A DNA stretch of 64,000 nt from Bacteroidales bacterium. GTDB taxonomy: Bacteria; Bacteroidota; Bacteroidia; Bacteroidales; FEN-979. Positions 44,050-54,220 of this stretch are shown here, one piece after another (position 1 is the first letter of the stretch; every line of letters starts with the position of its first letter). The notes beneath the pieces were generated by a model. The model was not told the origin of the DNA and did not search any database. It worked only from the letters and a program-made list of their open reading frames with translations. The position numbers and the translations under genes are program-made. The DNA is taken from contig JALNZC010000019.1 in assembly GCA_023229525.1 (NCBI GenBank), positions 1 to 64,000 of the forward strand, in the 5' to 3' direction.

Positions 44050-45999
44050 ATGAAACAAATTTCTTCTATTCTTACCTCTTTATTATTGACTGTAATGACC
44101 ACCATTACAGCACAACCCTGGGAACAAAATAATGCCATTTTCAATCCGAGCGGCATTCCCAGTCTGCCCTTTTCACAACCCCGGTTTGCCGATCTGGATG
44201 GCGACGGCGATCCGGATATGATCATCGGAAGCATTGATGATAGCCCATTTTATATGGTAAACACAGGAACCGTTACAAATCCGGCATTTACACCTGGTCC
44301 GGATTTTTTCTCAGGCGTCTCATCCCTTGATGCCGAAATGGGTATTTGTTATGACATAGATAATGACGGCGATCTGGATTTTATAAGTGGGGGGTTTACA
44401 GGCCTCAGCCTTTATGAGAACATCGGAACAGTTAATGCTCCAATTTTTGAAAAAATCAATGGCTTTTTCGATGGATTGCAGGTAGGTATGAGCCCAGTTC
44501 CTGACCTGGCTGATCTGGACAACGACAATGACCCCGACCTGATAGTGGGACTCAGTGAAAGCGGCCAATTGAAAATTTATACAAACACCGGATCGCCTTT
44601 GTCCGCTCAATTCTCTGAAAGCAATGTTGTAATCATTGGCGATGTAGGATTGTATGCATATCCCGTATTTTACGACCTGGATTCCGATGGTGATCAGGAT
44701 ATTTTAGCTGGCAGAGATGAACATGGATTTGTTTATTATCAAAATACAGGCGATCCCTTTAATGCCGTATGGGAAACCAATAACGATTTGTTTGAAGGGA
44801 TAGGAAACCAGACCTACTGGAACTCCCCCGATTTGGTCGACCTCAACGGCGATACAAAACCGGACCTGGTTTTCGGATCGGCAGCAGGACCACTTAATTA
44901 TTATATTAATACGGGAAGCCCGTCAGCGCCGGTATGGCAACTGAACACAACATTATTTGGCGGAGTATTGGATGTAGGTGGTGCAAGCAATCCTTATTTT
45001 TTTGATTTCGATTATGATGGCGACCTGGATCTTTTTAGCGGAAGCCAACTCGGCAACATTATATATTACGAAAATACGGGTACAGCATCTGGACCGGCAT
45101 GGGAGGAAAATAGCGGTTACTTTACTACCCTCAAACATTCGATTTATAGCGCGGTTGCTATTGGCGACGTCAACAACGATAGCCTTCCCGATGCCATCGT
45201 AGGTGATCTTTCCGGAAAACTTTATTACCACCGGAATACCGGATTCGGATTCACGCTGGTAGCCCCTGCGCTGGGCAGTGTTGCACTGGGAGGCTGGTCA
45301 TCTCCACGACTGGTTGATCTTGATCAGGATGGCGACCTGGATATTGTCGTTGGAAATGAAGCAGGAAAACTGAATTATCTCCAAAACCAGGGGACGGTAA
45401 CCAATCCGGCGTGGACGCTGATCCCTAATTTTTTCGGTGCGATTGATGTGGGAAGCAATTGTGTGCCGGCCATCGCTGATCTCGATCTGGACGGCGACCT
45501 CGATATTTTAACCGGCAATTCGTTTGGTGATATTCAGTTTTTCGAAAATCAGGGCACGGGCTGGATCGAAAACCCGGTACCTGTTCAGGGGCTTTCCGGA
45601 GGTCAAAACACCTCGCCCGCATTGGCCGATCTCGACGCTGATGGCGATTACGACCTTACCTTAGGACAATATGGTGGTACTTTCGATTATTTTAAAAATA
45701 ATGCTGTGGTTATGAATTCCGGTGAAATAACCCAAAACCATTTCTCCATTGGCCTTTCTGCTTTTCCCAACCCGTTTTCAGAATCCCCGACACTTCAGTT
45801 TAAACTGGCCTCATCTGCTGATGTTTCTATGCAAATTGTTGACGTATACGGTCAGGAAATTTATACGGAGAAATGTTCAAATATGGCGCCGGGTTATCAC
45901 TCCCTGAAATGGAATGTCGGGGCGTTTCCTCCAGGAGTTTATTTTATCCGGGTTATTTTGGGAGATAAAGCTGAAACAGTCAAGGTTATCAAACAGTAA
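44050..45999 (+). CDS. secreted VCBS/FG-GAP repeat protein with T9SS sorting domain
   Basis: About 649 residues; ATG 44050 chosen (a TTG six codons earlier is in frame). Signal peptide ISSILTSLLLTVMTTITAQ. At least eight repeats carry Ca2+-binding-like DLDGDGDPDMI, DIDNDGDLDFI, DLDSDGDQDIL, DFDYDGDLDLF, DLDQDGDLDIV, DLDLDGDLDIL, DLDADGDYDL motifs with paired NTG blocks, making an FG-GAP/VCBS propeller. The last 80 residues form a type A T9SS sorting domain (SAFPNPFSESPTLQF, PGVYFIRVILGDKAETVKVI). Exported to the cell surface; ligand unknown. Confidence 0.92.
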   Translation: MKQISSILTSLLLTVMTTITAQPWEQNNAIFNPSGIPSLPFSQPRFADLDGDGDPDMIIGSIDDSPFYMVNTGTVTNPAFTPGPDFFSGVSSLDAEMGICYDIDNDGDLDFISGGFTGLSLYENIGTVNAPIFEKINGFFDGLQVGMSPVPDLADLDNDNDPDLIVGLSESGQLKIYTNTGSPLSAQFSESNVVIIGDVGLYAYPVFYDLDSDGDQDILAGRDEHGFVYYQNTGDPFNAVWETNNDLFEGIGNQTYWNSPDLVDLNGDTKPDLVFGSAAGPLNYYINTGSPSAPVWQLNTTLFGGVLDVGGASNPYFFDFDYDGDLDLFSGSQLGNIIYYENTGTASGPAWEENSGYFTTLKHSIYSAVAIGDVNNDSLPDAIVGDLSGKLYYHRNTGFGFTLVAPALGSVALGGWSSPRLVDLDQDGDLDIVVGNEAGKLNYLQNQGTVTNPAWTLIPNFFGAIDVGSNCVPAIADLDLDGDLDILTGNSFGDIQFFENQGTGWIENPVPVQGLSGGQNTSPALADLDADGDYDLTLGQYGGTFDYFKNNAVVMNSGEITQNHFSIGLSAFPNPFSESPTLQFKLASSADVSMQIVDVYGQEIYTEKCSNMAPGYHSLKWNVGAFPPGVYFIRVILGDKAETVKVIKQ

Positions 46000-46042
46000 C
46001 TCTTTTTCTTTATATCAATGTTCGAAGACCGTTTATTAACAC

Positions 46043-47344
46043 ATGAAAACAGGCTTTATCTGTGTTTTTATTTTCTTATTATGCAGCCTGTGTGAAACTC
46101 AACAAATCCGCACGGAATCGATCAGCTATTGTTTTGAGAATAAAGATACGCCCATTTTTCATCCCCTTGCCTGCCAGGAGGCGATATCTTTATCCTTAAC
46201 CAGCGTTAATGTTCCTTCTTTCCGAAAAAAGACGATCCTGGCAAACAAAACAATGAATAAGATTCCACAAGCCAGACTGGACCAAACGACTATTCCGGGA
46301 AAGCAGTCCCATGATTCCTTGCTAATCAATAAATTAAATCGTATTCGTTCAAGGATCAACGAGCTTGATTTGAATGAGCCAGTGGTCAGGAATTTTCTAT
46401 TTTCTCCCCCGGATAATTCCGATTTTCCATCGATGATCATGTTAAGTCAGGAATCTTTTTTGCGGATTAGTTTTGACAATGATATCCTGGATTATACCGA
46501 CCGGTTTTATACCAATGGGATCAAAATTGATGTTATTTTACCGCTATTTTGTAGAAATCCCGTCAGCCGGCTTATGATACCCTACTGGGGACCAGGAAAA
46601 AACTATTATGGAATTTCTTTGGTTCAAAACATGTATACTCCTTCAACAACCAAAATCGGAGGATTATTATATAACGACAGGCCCTATGCGGCATATCTGT
46701 ATTTCGGAAGTTTTAAGATCACCAATGATGTCGTCCATCATTTCAGGCAAACCTCTGAACTCTTGCTTGGGATCATTGGCCCCGGTTCTTATGGAGAATG
46801 GGTGCAGCGTTCTTTTCACAACAGCATCCCCACCAATAACGAACCTTTGGGTTGGGAATACCAGATAAAAAATGATTTTCTCCTGAATTATGCTATCGCA
46901 TTTGAAAAAGGGATGATCAATCAAAAAAATATTGATCTCCGATTCATTTCAACTGCTGCTGTCGGTTCATTGTATACCAATCTGAGTGGGGGTTTTCAAG
47001 TCAGGGCAGGATGGATGAATCCATATTTCTCTAACCTTGGATTAGCGCGCGCCATTTCCCTGAAGGAATCCCAACTAAGGAAATTCCAACTCTATTTTTT
47101 CATGGGAGGTTCAGGCAAACTAATCGGGTATGATGCCACATTGGAGGGCGGTATGTTTAACAAAACCAGTCCATATACGTTAACCGCCGATCAGATTTCC
47201 CGGATTGTGTTTCAGAGTTCAGCCGGTTTAACCTTAAATTACAGGGGTTTTAAGCTGGACATAGAACAGTATATTCTGAGTCCGGAGTTTACCCATGGAT
47301 GGTGGCACAAGTGGGTACATATTGGTCTTAACTTTTGTTTGTAG
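46043..47344 (+). CDS. LpxR-family (DUF2219) outer-membrane lipid A deacylase-like protein
   Basis: 433 residues. Signal peptide (TGFICVFIFLLCSLC), a non-conserved region to about 135, then an LpxR-like barrel: ISFDNDILDYTDRFYTNGIK (Asn-Asp pair), LLYNDRPYAAYLYFG, IIGPGSYGEWVQRSFHN (His), PLGWEYQIKNDFLLNY, and a C-terminal strand ending in Phe-Cys-Leu. LpxR removes the 3'-acyloxyacyl chains of lipid A in Salmonella; the conserved catalytic-type residues suggest similar activity here, by family inference. Confidence 0.85.
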   Translation: MKTGFICVFIFLLCSLCETQQIRTESISYCFENKDTPIFHPLACQEAISLSLTSVNVPSFRKKTILANKTMNKIPQARLDQTTIPGKQSHDSLLINKLNRIRSRINELDLNEPVVRNFLFSPPDNSDFPSMIMLSQESFLRISFDNDILDYTDRFYTNGIKIDVILPLFCRNPVSRLMIPYWGPGKNYYGISLVQNMYTPSTTKIGGLLYNDRPYAAYLYFGSFKITNDVVHHFRQTSELLLGIIGPGSYGEWVQRSFHNSIPTNNEPLGWEYQIKNDFLLNYAIAFEKGMINQKNIDLRFISTAAVGSLYTNLSGGFQVRAGWMNPYFSNLGLARAISLKESQLRKFQLYFFMGGSGKLIGYDATLEGGMFNKTSPYTLTADQISRIVFQSSAGLTLNYRGFKLDIEQYILSPEFTHGWWHKWVHIGLNFCL

Positions 47345-47349
47345 AAGGA

Positions 47350-47565
47350 TTAATGTTCTCGCGCACTATATCTCAATCTGATTTCCGCTTCCCGTTTCTT
47401 ATCCGAAATATAAATTATGGTCCGGCCATCGTCAAGTACGACAGGATATTTATTTACGACTGAACCGATTGATAGTTTTGACTTTGGGACAACACCCTGA
47501 TAGTTGGGCGCTTCCATTTTGTTTTCATGCGAATCACGTTTCCTGATATGTTGGTTATTTTTCAT
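47350..47565 (-). CDS. small protein of unknown function
   Basis: About 71 residues from ATG 47565 (MKNNQHIRKRDSHENKMEAP), basic, with a protein-like C-terminus (SVVNKYPVVLDDGRTIIYIS and REAEIRLRYSAREH). The frame continues upstream to 47670 but the extension looks non-coding. Convergent with the LpxR-like gene, which ends five bases away. No family recognised; the DNA-binding-like basic character is not evidence of function. Confidence 0.45.
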   Translation of the reverse strand: MKNNQHIRKRDSHENKMEAPNYQGVVPKSKLSIGSVVNKYPVVLDDGRTIIYISDKKREAEIRLRYSAREH

Positions 47566-47839
47566 GGTTTCCGATACTTTTGATAAAATCCTGTGTAAGA
47601 AACGGGACAATTTTGGTTTTATTCTGGAGATGCTTGTATCGTATTGAATCAGTGAGCAATAAATCGACAAAAGTATATATTCCTGAAAAACCTGAACTTA
47701 TTGGCCAGGTTTTTCACGGCTGTTCTTTTTGAAAGGTTTTGAAAGTGGTAAGTGTTTCTCTCTCATGTTGACGTGTCATTTTTCATCTTGTTTTATTTTT
47801 CTTCAGGTTGTCGTTAATTATTAATTTTACAGGAAAAAT

Positions 47840-48874
47840 ATGAAAAAGTCATCCCTGATTCTAAGTATTTTAATGCTGATTTGCATCGGCGTTTCTTTAG
47901 CTCAAGTCGCTAAATCAGGATACAGGATTGCTAATAAGATTTGCCTCGAAGGTGATGGAGGATGGGATTATCTTACCATTGATGATGCCACCTCCCGTTT
48001 ATATATTTCTCACGGAACAATTGTTCAGATTTTGGATGTGAACGAGAAAAAAGTTGTAGGGACCATTCCCGATACAAAAGGAGTTCATGGAATCGCTTTG
48101 GCAAAGGATATCAATAAAGGATTTATCAGTAATGGCAGAGACACATCTGTGACTGTCTTTGATCTTAAAACGCTACAATTTATTACAAAAGTAAAAGTGA
48201 CCGGCAATAATCCGGATGCCATACTTTATGATCCTTTTTCACATAAGGTTTTTACCTTTAACGGGAGAAGTTCCAATTCCACCGTGATTGATGCAAATTC
48301 AAATAAAGTGATTGGGACTATTGAACTTCCCGGAAAACCCGAATTTTCTGTCACTGATGCTGAGGGGAAAGTATATGTAAATATTGAAGATAAAAGTTTG
48401 GTTTGTTTGATCAGTCCCATGACCTTAAAGATTGAAAAAACATGGTCTGTCGCACCCGGAGAAGAACCAAGCGGGTTAGCAATTGACATTAAAGATCATC
48501 GACTATTTGTAGTGTGTGGTAACAAGTTGATGATCGTTTTAGATGCGGATAACGGAACGGTTGTTTCTAAATTGGACATTGGAGATAGAGTTGATGGGGT
48601 TGCATTTGACCCGATCTTAAAAAGGATTTATAGTTCTAATGGCGAGGGAACGATGACAGTTGTTCAGCAAGAGAATAAAGATTCATATAAAGTAACTGAA
48701 AATTTCCCAACTCAAAAAGGAGCAAGAACGATTACATTAAATCCTAAAACACATCGTATCTATCTTTCCACTGCTGAATTCGGTCCTGCTCCGGCAGCTA
48801 CAACAGAAAATCCGCGCCCCCGTCCTTCTGCGAAAGCAAATACATTTATGATCATTGAAATCGAACCGATGTAA
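47840..48874 (+). CDS. exported YncE-like (YVTN) beta-propeller protein
   Basis: 344 residues. Signal peptide (SSLILSILMLICIGVSLAQ) and YncE/YVTN-type blades (RLYISHGTIVQILDVNEKKV, KGFISNGRDTSVTVFDLKTL, KVFTFNGRSSNSTVIDANSN, RIYSSNGEGTMTVVQQENKD, RIYLSTAEFGPAP). Many Bacteroidota and Acidobacteriota have this single-domain form. Role unknown. Followed after 71 bases by a membrane protein gene. Confidence 0.88.
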   Translation: MKKSSLILSILMLICIGVSLAQVAKSGYRIANKICLEGDGGWDYLTIDDATSRLYISHGTIVQILDVNEKKVVGTIPDTKGVHGIALAKDINKGFISNGRDTSVTVFDLKTLQFITKVKVTGNNPDAILYDPFSHKVFTFNGRSSNSTVIDANSNKVIGTIELPGKPEFSVTDAEGKVYVNIEDKSLVCLISPMTLKIEKTWSVAPGEEPSGLAIDIKDHRLFVVCGNKLMIVLDADNGTVVSKLDIGDRVDGVAFDPILKRIYSSNGEGTMTVVQQENKDSYKVTENFPTQKGARTITLNPKTHRIYLSTAEFGPAPAATTENPRPRPSAKANTFMIIEIEPM

Positions 48875-48945
48875 ATTTTATTAACATCACCATTTCATCA
48901 GGAAGAGCAAACCCACTTCAATTGCATAATACAAAGAAATGAAAT

Positions 48946-49560
48946 ATGAAAAATCCTGAAAGTTTTATTCCTGATTTAAAAGAGCTTGGACTTCTGATGT
49001 TGGGTTTTCTCCCTTGGCTGCTTTTTCTCTTTTTTTCCGGTAACACGATGTCTAGTCTGAAAATAGCGATTGTCATCAGTCTGGTTACTTCGGTTGTGTT
49101 TGGTTTTGGCGATTTAAAACGAGGGTTTATCCTTCAATGGGGTACCTGCCTCTTTTTTTTTATTTGTCTTATCACGGTTGATTTCCTGAATAATTTATGG
49201 GTGGCCAAGGAAATGGATTTATTATCCAATCTGGCGCTTTCAACTATTATGTGGTTTTCTGTTATAATCGGCAAACCTTTTGCTTTGCAATACGCCCGGA
49301 GAGGTTTGCCGAAAGAACACTGGAATGATAAAAATTTCGTCCGTGGTTGCAGGTTTATTACCGTGGTTTGGGCCTGTCTGATGACCTTTGCAGTCCTGAT
49401 ATCAATCCTCAAGAGAACCACTTGGTTGCCTTCTTCCAACGGAGTTTATTTTGATATAACGATCTTAAATATTGTGGTTGGACTTACTTTCACCACCATC
49501 TTTAAAAGGAAAAAACGGTTGCAACGCGAACATGTCAATGTGAATTCTATAGGGAAATAA
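48946..49560 (+). CDS. multi-pass membrane protein, unknown function
   Basis: 204 residues with six hydrophobic segments (LLMLGFLPWLLFLFFSG, IAIVISLVTSVVFGFGD, FILQWGTCLFFFICLITVDF, LALSTIMWFSVIIGKPFAL, FITVVWACLMTFAVLISIL, FDITILNIVVGLTFTTIFK) and a basic C-terminus. The motif GKPFALQYARRGLPKEHW looks conserved-like but I cannot name a family. Confidence 0.72.
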   Translation: MKNPESFIPDLKELGLLMLGFLPWLLFLFFSGNTMSSLKIAIVISLVTSVVFGFGDLKRGFILQWGTCLFFFICLITVDFLNNLWVAKEMDLLSNLALSTIMWFSVIIGKPFALQYARRGLPKEHWNDKNFVRGCRFITVVWACLMTFAVLISILKRTTWLPSSNGVYFDITILNIVVGLTFTTIFKRKKRLQREHVNVNSIGK

Positions 49561-49671
49561 AGAGGTCATTTCCATATGTCTATTTCGTCTATCTTTCTGA
49601 AAGCAATACATAGGAGGAAAAAGGAATTAAACAAATGGAGTGGAATCGTCATAAAATCATTTCAGATCAAC

Positions 49672-51129
49672 CTATGGTTTTATAACCGAAGCTTCCCTTT
49701 CAGGGATTTCTGCCCAGCCCGGCTTTTTGAATATCCTGAAAAGCCAGAAGGGCAACATCCAGATAAGAGTCCCGACGATCATCATGAGAAAATATCCCCA
49801 GAAAGAAATATTGGTGACACCGTCGGGACGGATCAGGGCCATGATTCCTGAGAAGACCGTGGAAATGAATCCCAGACCGGCAATGATCCAGACTCCGGGT
49901 TTACCTCCCATGATCTTAAAAGGACGCGGGGTATCCGGTTGTTTGTAACGCAACATGATGACCGCGGCAAAAATCGGCAGGTAATAAATACATAAGAGCG
50001 TAGTGGTATAGGATGAAAACACCCAGTAAACTTCATTGATCCCTGGTATCACTGCCATGGCAATTGCCAGAAATGTAATGAGTATTCCCTGAACCATGAG
50101 TGTGCCGATAGGAGAACCGTGCTTATTTTCATTACGGAAAAATTTTGGCAAGGTCCCTGCCTTTGAGATCGGTACCATGCTTAATAAAGGTCCAAGCATC
50201 CAGGCACTCATCAGTGATATCCCGCCAATAGCCAGGAGGATGGCCATAACGGGGACCGCCCAGCCCATTCCGAAAGCCGAGAACATGGTCTCTGTAACCT
50301 GGATCACGCCTCCGTTAAGTGAGATATCCTTCAAGGGAATGACCATAGCGATAGGCAATGTTCCCAGAACACTGAGCACAAAGATGAGGATTGTAGCAAG
50401 GAACATGGCTCTGGGATATGATTTCTGCGGATTTGAAACCTGGCTGGCATAGTAACCCGACATCTCGATCCCGGCAAAGGTCAGAATGATGGATGATGAA
50501 TAGACAAGAGCGCCTAAATTCAGTTTCGGGACGAGGCCCGACCAGGTAAAGGGGGGTAGTTGACTGGTCTTCCCCGTGAAGATCCATGCCAGACCAAGTA
50601 TGATCAGTATGACAGAAGGGATGATGGCGCCCAGGAGAGTCCCGGCAGAGCTTAATTTTGCTGCTATTGCCGGACCAAGGAAATTGAACAAGGTCAACCC
50701 CCACCAAACGACCAGCATTACGATGGCAAGAAAAACATGGTTTGGCAATCCAAGGATATGGGCGTTCGGATCGGGACTGAAAATATAGGCAATCGAAACT
50801 GCAATAAAAGAGAGTACAGTCGGATACCATGGGATATTTTCAACCACAACTGCCCAGATTGACATGAACCCGGTTCTTGTATTGAATGCTTCTTCAATCC
50901 ATGAATAAATACCCCCTCCACTGGGCCAGGCGGATGCTAATTCAGCCGATACCAGGGCAAGGGGGAGAAGAAAGAGAAAAGAGCCTACAAAATACCAGGT
51001 GAACAATTGCCAGCCTTCGTTGGCCATACTCGGATAATTCCTGACCGATAAAACGGCCGCGACACTGATCATGGACAGCATCAGCATGCCCATGGTCTTC
51101 TTTTTCGGTGTTTGTTTCAGATCGCTCAT
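49672..51129 (-). CDS. APC-family amino-acid permease/antiporter
   Basis: About 485 residues from ATG 51129 (MSDLKQTPKKKTMGMLML). Twelve or so membrane helices with the APC core: FLLPLALVSAELASAWPSGG (helix 2), GIYSWIEEAFNTRTGF, SSSIILTFAGIEMSGYYASQ (helix 6), and EVYWVFSSYTTTLLCIYYLP. It resembles GadC/AdiC-type exchangers. It lies 12 bases after the decarboxylase gene on the same strand, so it probably exchanges the decarboxylase substrate for its amine product. Confidence 0.9.
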   Translation of the reverse strand: MSDLKQTPKKKTMGMLMLSMISVAAVLSVRNYPSMANEGWQLFTWYFVGSFLFLLPLALVSAELASAWPSGGGIYSWIEEAFNTRTGFMSIWAVVVENIPWYPTVLSFIAVSIAYIFSPDPNAHILGLPNHVFLAIVMLVVWWGLTLFNFLGPAIAAKLSSAGTLLGAIIPSVILIILGLAWIFTGKTSQLPPFTWSGLVPKLNLGALVYSSSIILTFAGIEMSGYYASQVSNPQKSYPRAMFLATILIFVLSVLGTLPIAMVIPLKDISLNGGVIQVTETMFSAFGMGWAVPVMAILLAIGGISLMSAWMLGPLLSMVPISKAGTLPKFFRNENKHGSPIGTLMVQGILITFLAIAMAVIPGINEVYWVFSSYTTTLLCIYYLPIFAAVIMLRYKQPDTPRPFKIMGGKPGVWIIAGLGFISTVFSGIMALIRPDGVTNISFWGYFLMMIVGTLIWMLPFWLFRIFKKPGWAEIPEREASVIKP

Positions 51130-51140
51130 TAAACAGAAAT

Positions 51141-53423
51141 TTAAATTTTTATACAATACATCATATATACCCCATTTTCATTTTCAATCCCGTGAGTATC
51201 ATGTTCGAAACCGGGAAATCGATTATCAAAATCCTGAAGGGTTTTTAAATAGGCTAATATAGGCTCATTCAGAGATCCGGCGCGCTCACCACCCATGAGT
51301 AACGGAATTCCCGGAGGATAAGGAACAATTCCTCCAGCCATTATCCGCCCCTGTGCCTGTTCAAGGGAAACCCTTTCCACATTGTTTTTAACAAGATGGC
51401 GGTATGCCTCGGCCGGTGTCATCACCGGTTCAGGCAAGGCCGAAAATGCTTCATCCAATAGTTGCAACTGTCTTGAATCACGTTTGAATTCATGCATATC
51501 ACGTGCAAGCTGGGGCAATGATTTCCCGCTGTAAACCCCGGGATATTTTTCAACCAGGTCGGGAAAAACATCCGCCAGCATCGCATTTTCATCATACAAG
51601 GTTTTGAAACTGAAAAATCTTGTGGTCAGCGTTCCCCACTTTCCTTTGGTTATACCCATCGAAAAGAGGAATAACACACTGTAATCGCCCGACTTTTCAT
51701 TGATTATCCCTTCGCAATCCAGGTATTTGATCAGTATGGCCGCCGGTATTCCCCATGAAGAGAGGGATCCGTTCCGCTCAACGCCTGGGGTTAGTACCGT
51801 AACTTTAATAGGATCCAGCATGGCGTATCCTTCATCGATATCTCCGAAACCATGCCAGCTTTCTCCCGGATGTAGAACCCAGCAGGATGGATCCTTTGCC
51901 AGTAATTCTATCGGGGCATCTGCAAAATTGATACGCTTCCCGGTAGCCGGATTGGTGACTTCGTCGGGTTGCCACATCTCAAACCACCAGTCTTTGGTAT
52001 TATCGTTCATGATCTTCCTGCGTATCCTCGCCATAGTTGTACGGAAGGTAACAGCTTCCATGATGCTTTCATCGGTAAGGGCCTTACCCATCGGCCCTTC
52101 CATCATTTTTGCCGAAACATCACAGGAGGCAATGATGGCATAGGAAGGTGAGGTGGATGTATGCATCATGAATGATTCATTGAACCGGTTGTGCTCTATG
52201 GGTTGACGCCCTTCTTTGATATGCACCATCGAAGCCTGGGAAATTGCCGCAAGCAGTTTATGTGTTGATTGGGATGCAAAAACTGTGGGGGCATCGGGAT
52301 CCCTCGCCCCATCCCTCATTCCGTAACGGTCTCTGTATATCGGGTTGAACCTGGCATAAGCGTACCAGGCCTCATCAAAATGCAGCCTTGGAACTATTTT
52401 CCCCAGTATATTTTCCACTTCCATGGCATTATAACAAATCCCGTCGTAGGTAGAATTTGTCACGACGGCATATACCGGGGTTGCTGCCTTATCAGAGACC
52501 AGGGGGCATTCCCTGATCTTTCTCCGGATGTTCTCAGGGTCCATCTGATCCTTACGGATGGGCCCGATGATACCCAGATGATTCCTTACCGGGACCATCC
52601 ATACCGGCCGGGAACCGGTGAGTATTGTTGAATGTTCAAGTGATTTATGGCAGTTACGGTCAATAAGTACCACGTCGCCCTCTACCGCACAGGCCATGAA
52701 AATGATTTTATTTGCAGTGGAAGTACCATTTGTGACATAATACGTGCGGTCGGCGCCGAATACTTTTGCAGCAAACCTTTCTCCCGCACCTATCGCCCCT
52801 GAATGATCGAGAAGGGAGCCCAGTTCCCCCACTGAAATGGAGAGGTCGGAACGGAATAACTGTTCTCCAAAGAAATTATAAAATATCCGCCCCGCCGGAG
52901 ATTTCAGAAAAGCCGTGCCACCGGTATGACCTGGAGTATGCCAGGAATACTCAAAATCGTCGGCAAAATTGACCAGCGCTTCGAAAAAGGGTGGCAGTAA
53001 TCGGTTCCGGTACCTGCGGGCGGCCGCTTCAATGCGTCCAGCAATAAAATCACGGGTATCTTCCAGGATCCAGAAATTTTCGGAGATGATCCTTTCAATT
53101 TCCAGCGGGATTGTCATCAGCACATCAGGCCGTATCGATAAAAAAATCGGAATCTCATGGTTTCTGCTCCTGATGTTCAGTATAAGGTTTTTTGCCAGAT
53201 TGCGGTTCTCGGCAACCAAAGGGTCCCAGTCGACGATCACGGCATCCAGTTCCGGCAACCTGATAATACCTGACAAGGCCGATTCAAATGATTTCCATTC
53301 CGTTACATTGATTTCGATCTCGTTCATTTTTTTGATCAATTCATGCATGGCATGCCCGTCGGGAGTGTCTTTGCATAATTCGTCATCAACAATGGCGATG
53401 TTCAGTTTTTCGTATAAGTACAT
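51141..53423 (-). CDS. Orn/Lys/Arg decarboxylase (PLP fold type I, biodegradative type)
   Basis: 760 residues, close to inducible arginine decarboxylase AdiA (about 755). N-terminal wing domain (KLNIAIVDDELCKDTPDG; AVIVDWDPLV), PLP-binding core with TNGTSTANKIIFMACA, DRNCHKSLEHS, HFDEAWYAY and the Schiff-base Lys389 in SQSTHKLLAAISQ, and the C-terminal domain (EGIINEKSGDYSVLFLFSMG). Substrate (Arg, Lys or Orn) cannot be fixed from sequence; the length favours Arg. Consumes a proton per turnover, giving acid resistance with the antiporter gene downstream. A strong Shine-Dalgarno precedes the start. Confidence 0.93.
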   Translation of the reverse strand: MYLYEKLNIAIVDDELCKDTPDGHAMHELIKKMNEIEINVTEWKSFESALSGIIRLPELDAVIVDWDPLVAENRNLAKNLILNIRSRNHEIPIFLSIRPDVLMTIPLEIERIISENFWILEDTRDFIAGRIEAAARRYRNRLLPPFFEALVNFADDFEYSWHTPGHTGGTAFLKSPAGRIFYNFFGEQLFRSDLSISVGELGSLLDHSGAIGAGERFAAKVFGADRTYYVTNGTSTANKIIFMACAVEGDVVLIDRNCHKSLEHSTILTGSRPVWMVPVRNHLGIIGPIRKDQMDPENIRRKIRECPLVSDKAATPVYAVVTNSTYDGICYNAMEVENILGKIVPRLHFDEAWYAYARFNPIYRDRYGMRDGARDPDAPTVFASQSTHKLLAAISQASMVHIKEGRQPIEHNRFNESFMMHTSTSPSYAIIASCDVSAKMMEGPMGKALTDESIMEAVTFRTTMARIRRKIMNDNTKDWWFEMWQPDEVTNPATGKRINFADAPIELLAKDPSCWVLHPGESWHGFGDIDEGYAMLDPIKVTVLTPGVERNGSLSSWGIPAAILIKYLDCEGIINEKSGDYSVLFLFSMGITKGKWGTLTTRFFSFKTLYDENAMLADVFPDLVEKYPGVYSGKSLPQLARDMHEFKRDSRQLQLLDEAFSALPEPVMTPAEAYRHLVKNNVERVSLEQAQGRIMAGGIVPYPPGIPLLMGGERAGSLNEPILAYLKTLQDFDNRFPGFEHDTHGIENENGVYMMYCIKI

Positions 53424-53427
53424 GAAT

Positions 53428-53433
53428 CCTCCT
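53428..53433 (-). promoter_or_regulatory. strong Shine-Dalgarno of the decarboxylase gene
   Basis: AGGAGG, inside CAAAGGAGGATTCATG, four bases before the ATG at 53423. Such perfect Shine-Dalgarno sequences are unusual in this window and set this start. Confidence 0.7.
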
Positions 53434-53668
53434 TTGTTATTTGGTAATTTAAATGATATCGGTCTAAATACCCATTGGTCTATCGGGGAATCCGGATACG
53501 TTTTTTTTATGGACTCATCCCCAGGGACTGATAATTCATAGTAAAATTAATTAAATTTTAAAATAATTCTGATTTTATTACTTTTTCATAAGCCAGGTTG
53601 GTAAGATCATTACATATTTAAATATCAATTATATTTTTACCTGTCATGAAAATGCCATCCAATGGTCA

Positions 53669-53676
53669 TACTTTTG
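53669..53676 (+). promoter_or_regulatory. putative -7 box of the membrane-protein/porin genes
   Basis: TACTTTTG matches TAnnTTTG, 18 bases before the ATG at 53694. No TTG at the -33 position. Confidence 0.4.
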
Positions 53677-53693
53677 TATAGAATTAAGCAAGT

Positions 53694-54146
53694 ATGAAGT
53701 TCAGGATAAAAGAATGGATCCGGCGATATGCCTGGGCAGAAGTGTTCAGCACTCTCCTCACCTTTCTCTTCGGATGGGCCTCATCCGGCATTACGAAAAA
53801 TTCTGTAGTTATTGCCTATGCCGGTACAATTGGCGCTACCGCCGGGTTTTACGGCTTCATCTTCATCCGGGATATTTACTTCAGTTATTTAAAGCATGAA
53901 CCGGATACGATCTGGGTAAAATCCCTGCTTGTTGTGCGTTGTCTGCGGGATATGGGATTTGAATTCGGCCTTGCTGAACTGCTCGATTTCCTTCTGGTCC
54001 GGCCCTTCTGTTTACTATACGGGCCTGTCATTTTGAAAAATTATTTTTTGGGGATCCTTGTAGGAAAGACAACTGCTGATATCATCTTTTTTACCATTTC
54101 CATTCTCATGTTCGAGATCCGGAAAAAACATCTTCACTGGTTCTGA
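53694..54146 (+). CDS. small inner-membrane protein, unknown function
   Basis: 150 residues with about four hydrophobic helices (AEVFSTLLTFLFGWASSGI, VIAYAGTIGATAGFYGFIF, LAELLDFLLVRPFCLLYGPV, FFTISILMFEI). A domain with MGFEFGLAELLDF between helices 2 and 3. No family that I can name. Divergent from the decarboxylase operon and 74 bases ahead of the porin-like gene, so it may belong to the same stress-response region. Confidence 0.75.
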   Translation: MKFRIKEWIRRYAWAEVFSTLLTFLFGWASSGITKNSVVIAYAGTIGATAGFYGFIFIRDIYFSYLKHEPDTIWVKSLLVVRCLRDMGFEFGLAELLDFLLVRPFCLLYGPVILKNYFLGILVGKTTADIIFFTISILMFEIRKKHLHWF

Positions 54147-54220
54147 GATTCATATTAAAGTCTTTTCTATTTTTACCGAAACAGGTTTGTCTGAAAAACA
54201 TTAACTAATCCTTAAACATT

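Noticed and set aside
44019..44234. Minus-strand frame at the start of the VCBS protein gene
   Set aside because: Antisense to a signal peptide and Ca-binding repeats that are clearly coding; no support of its own.
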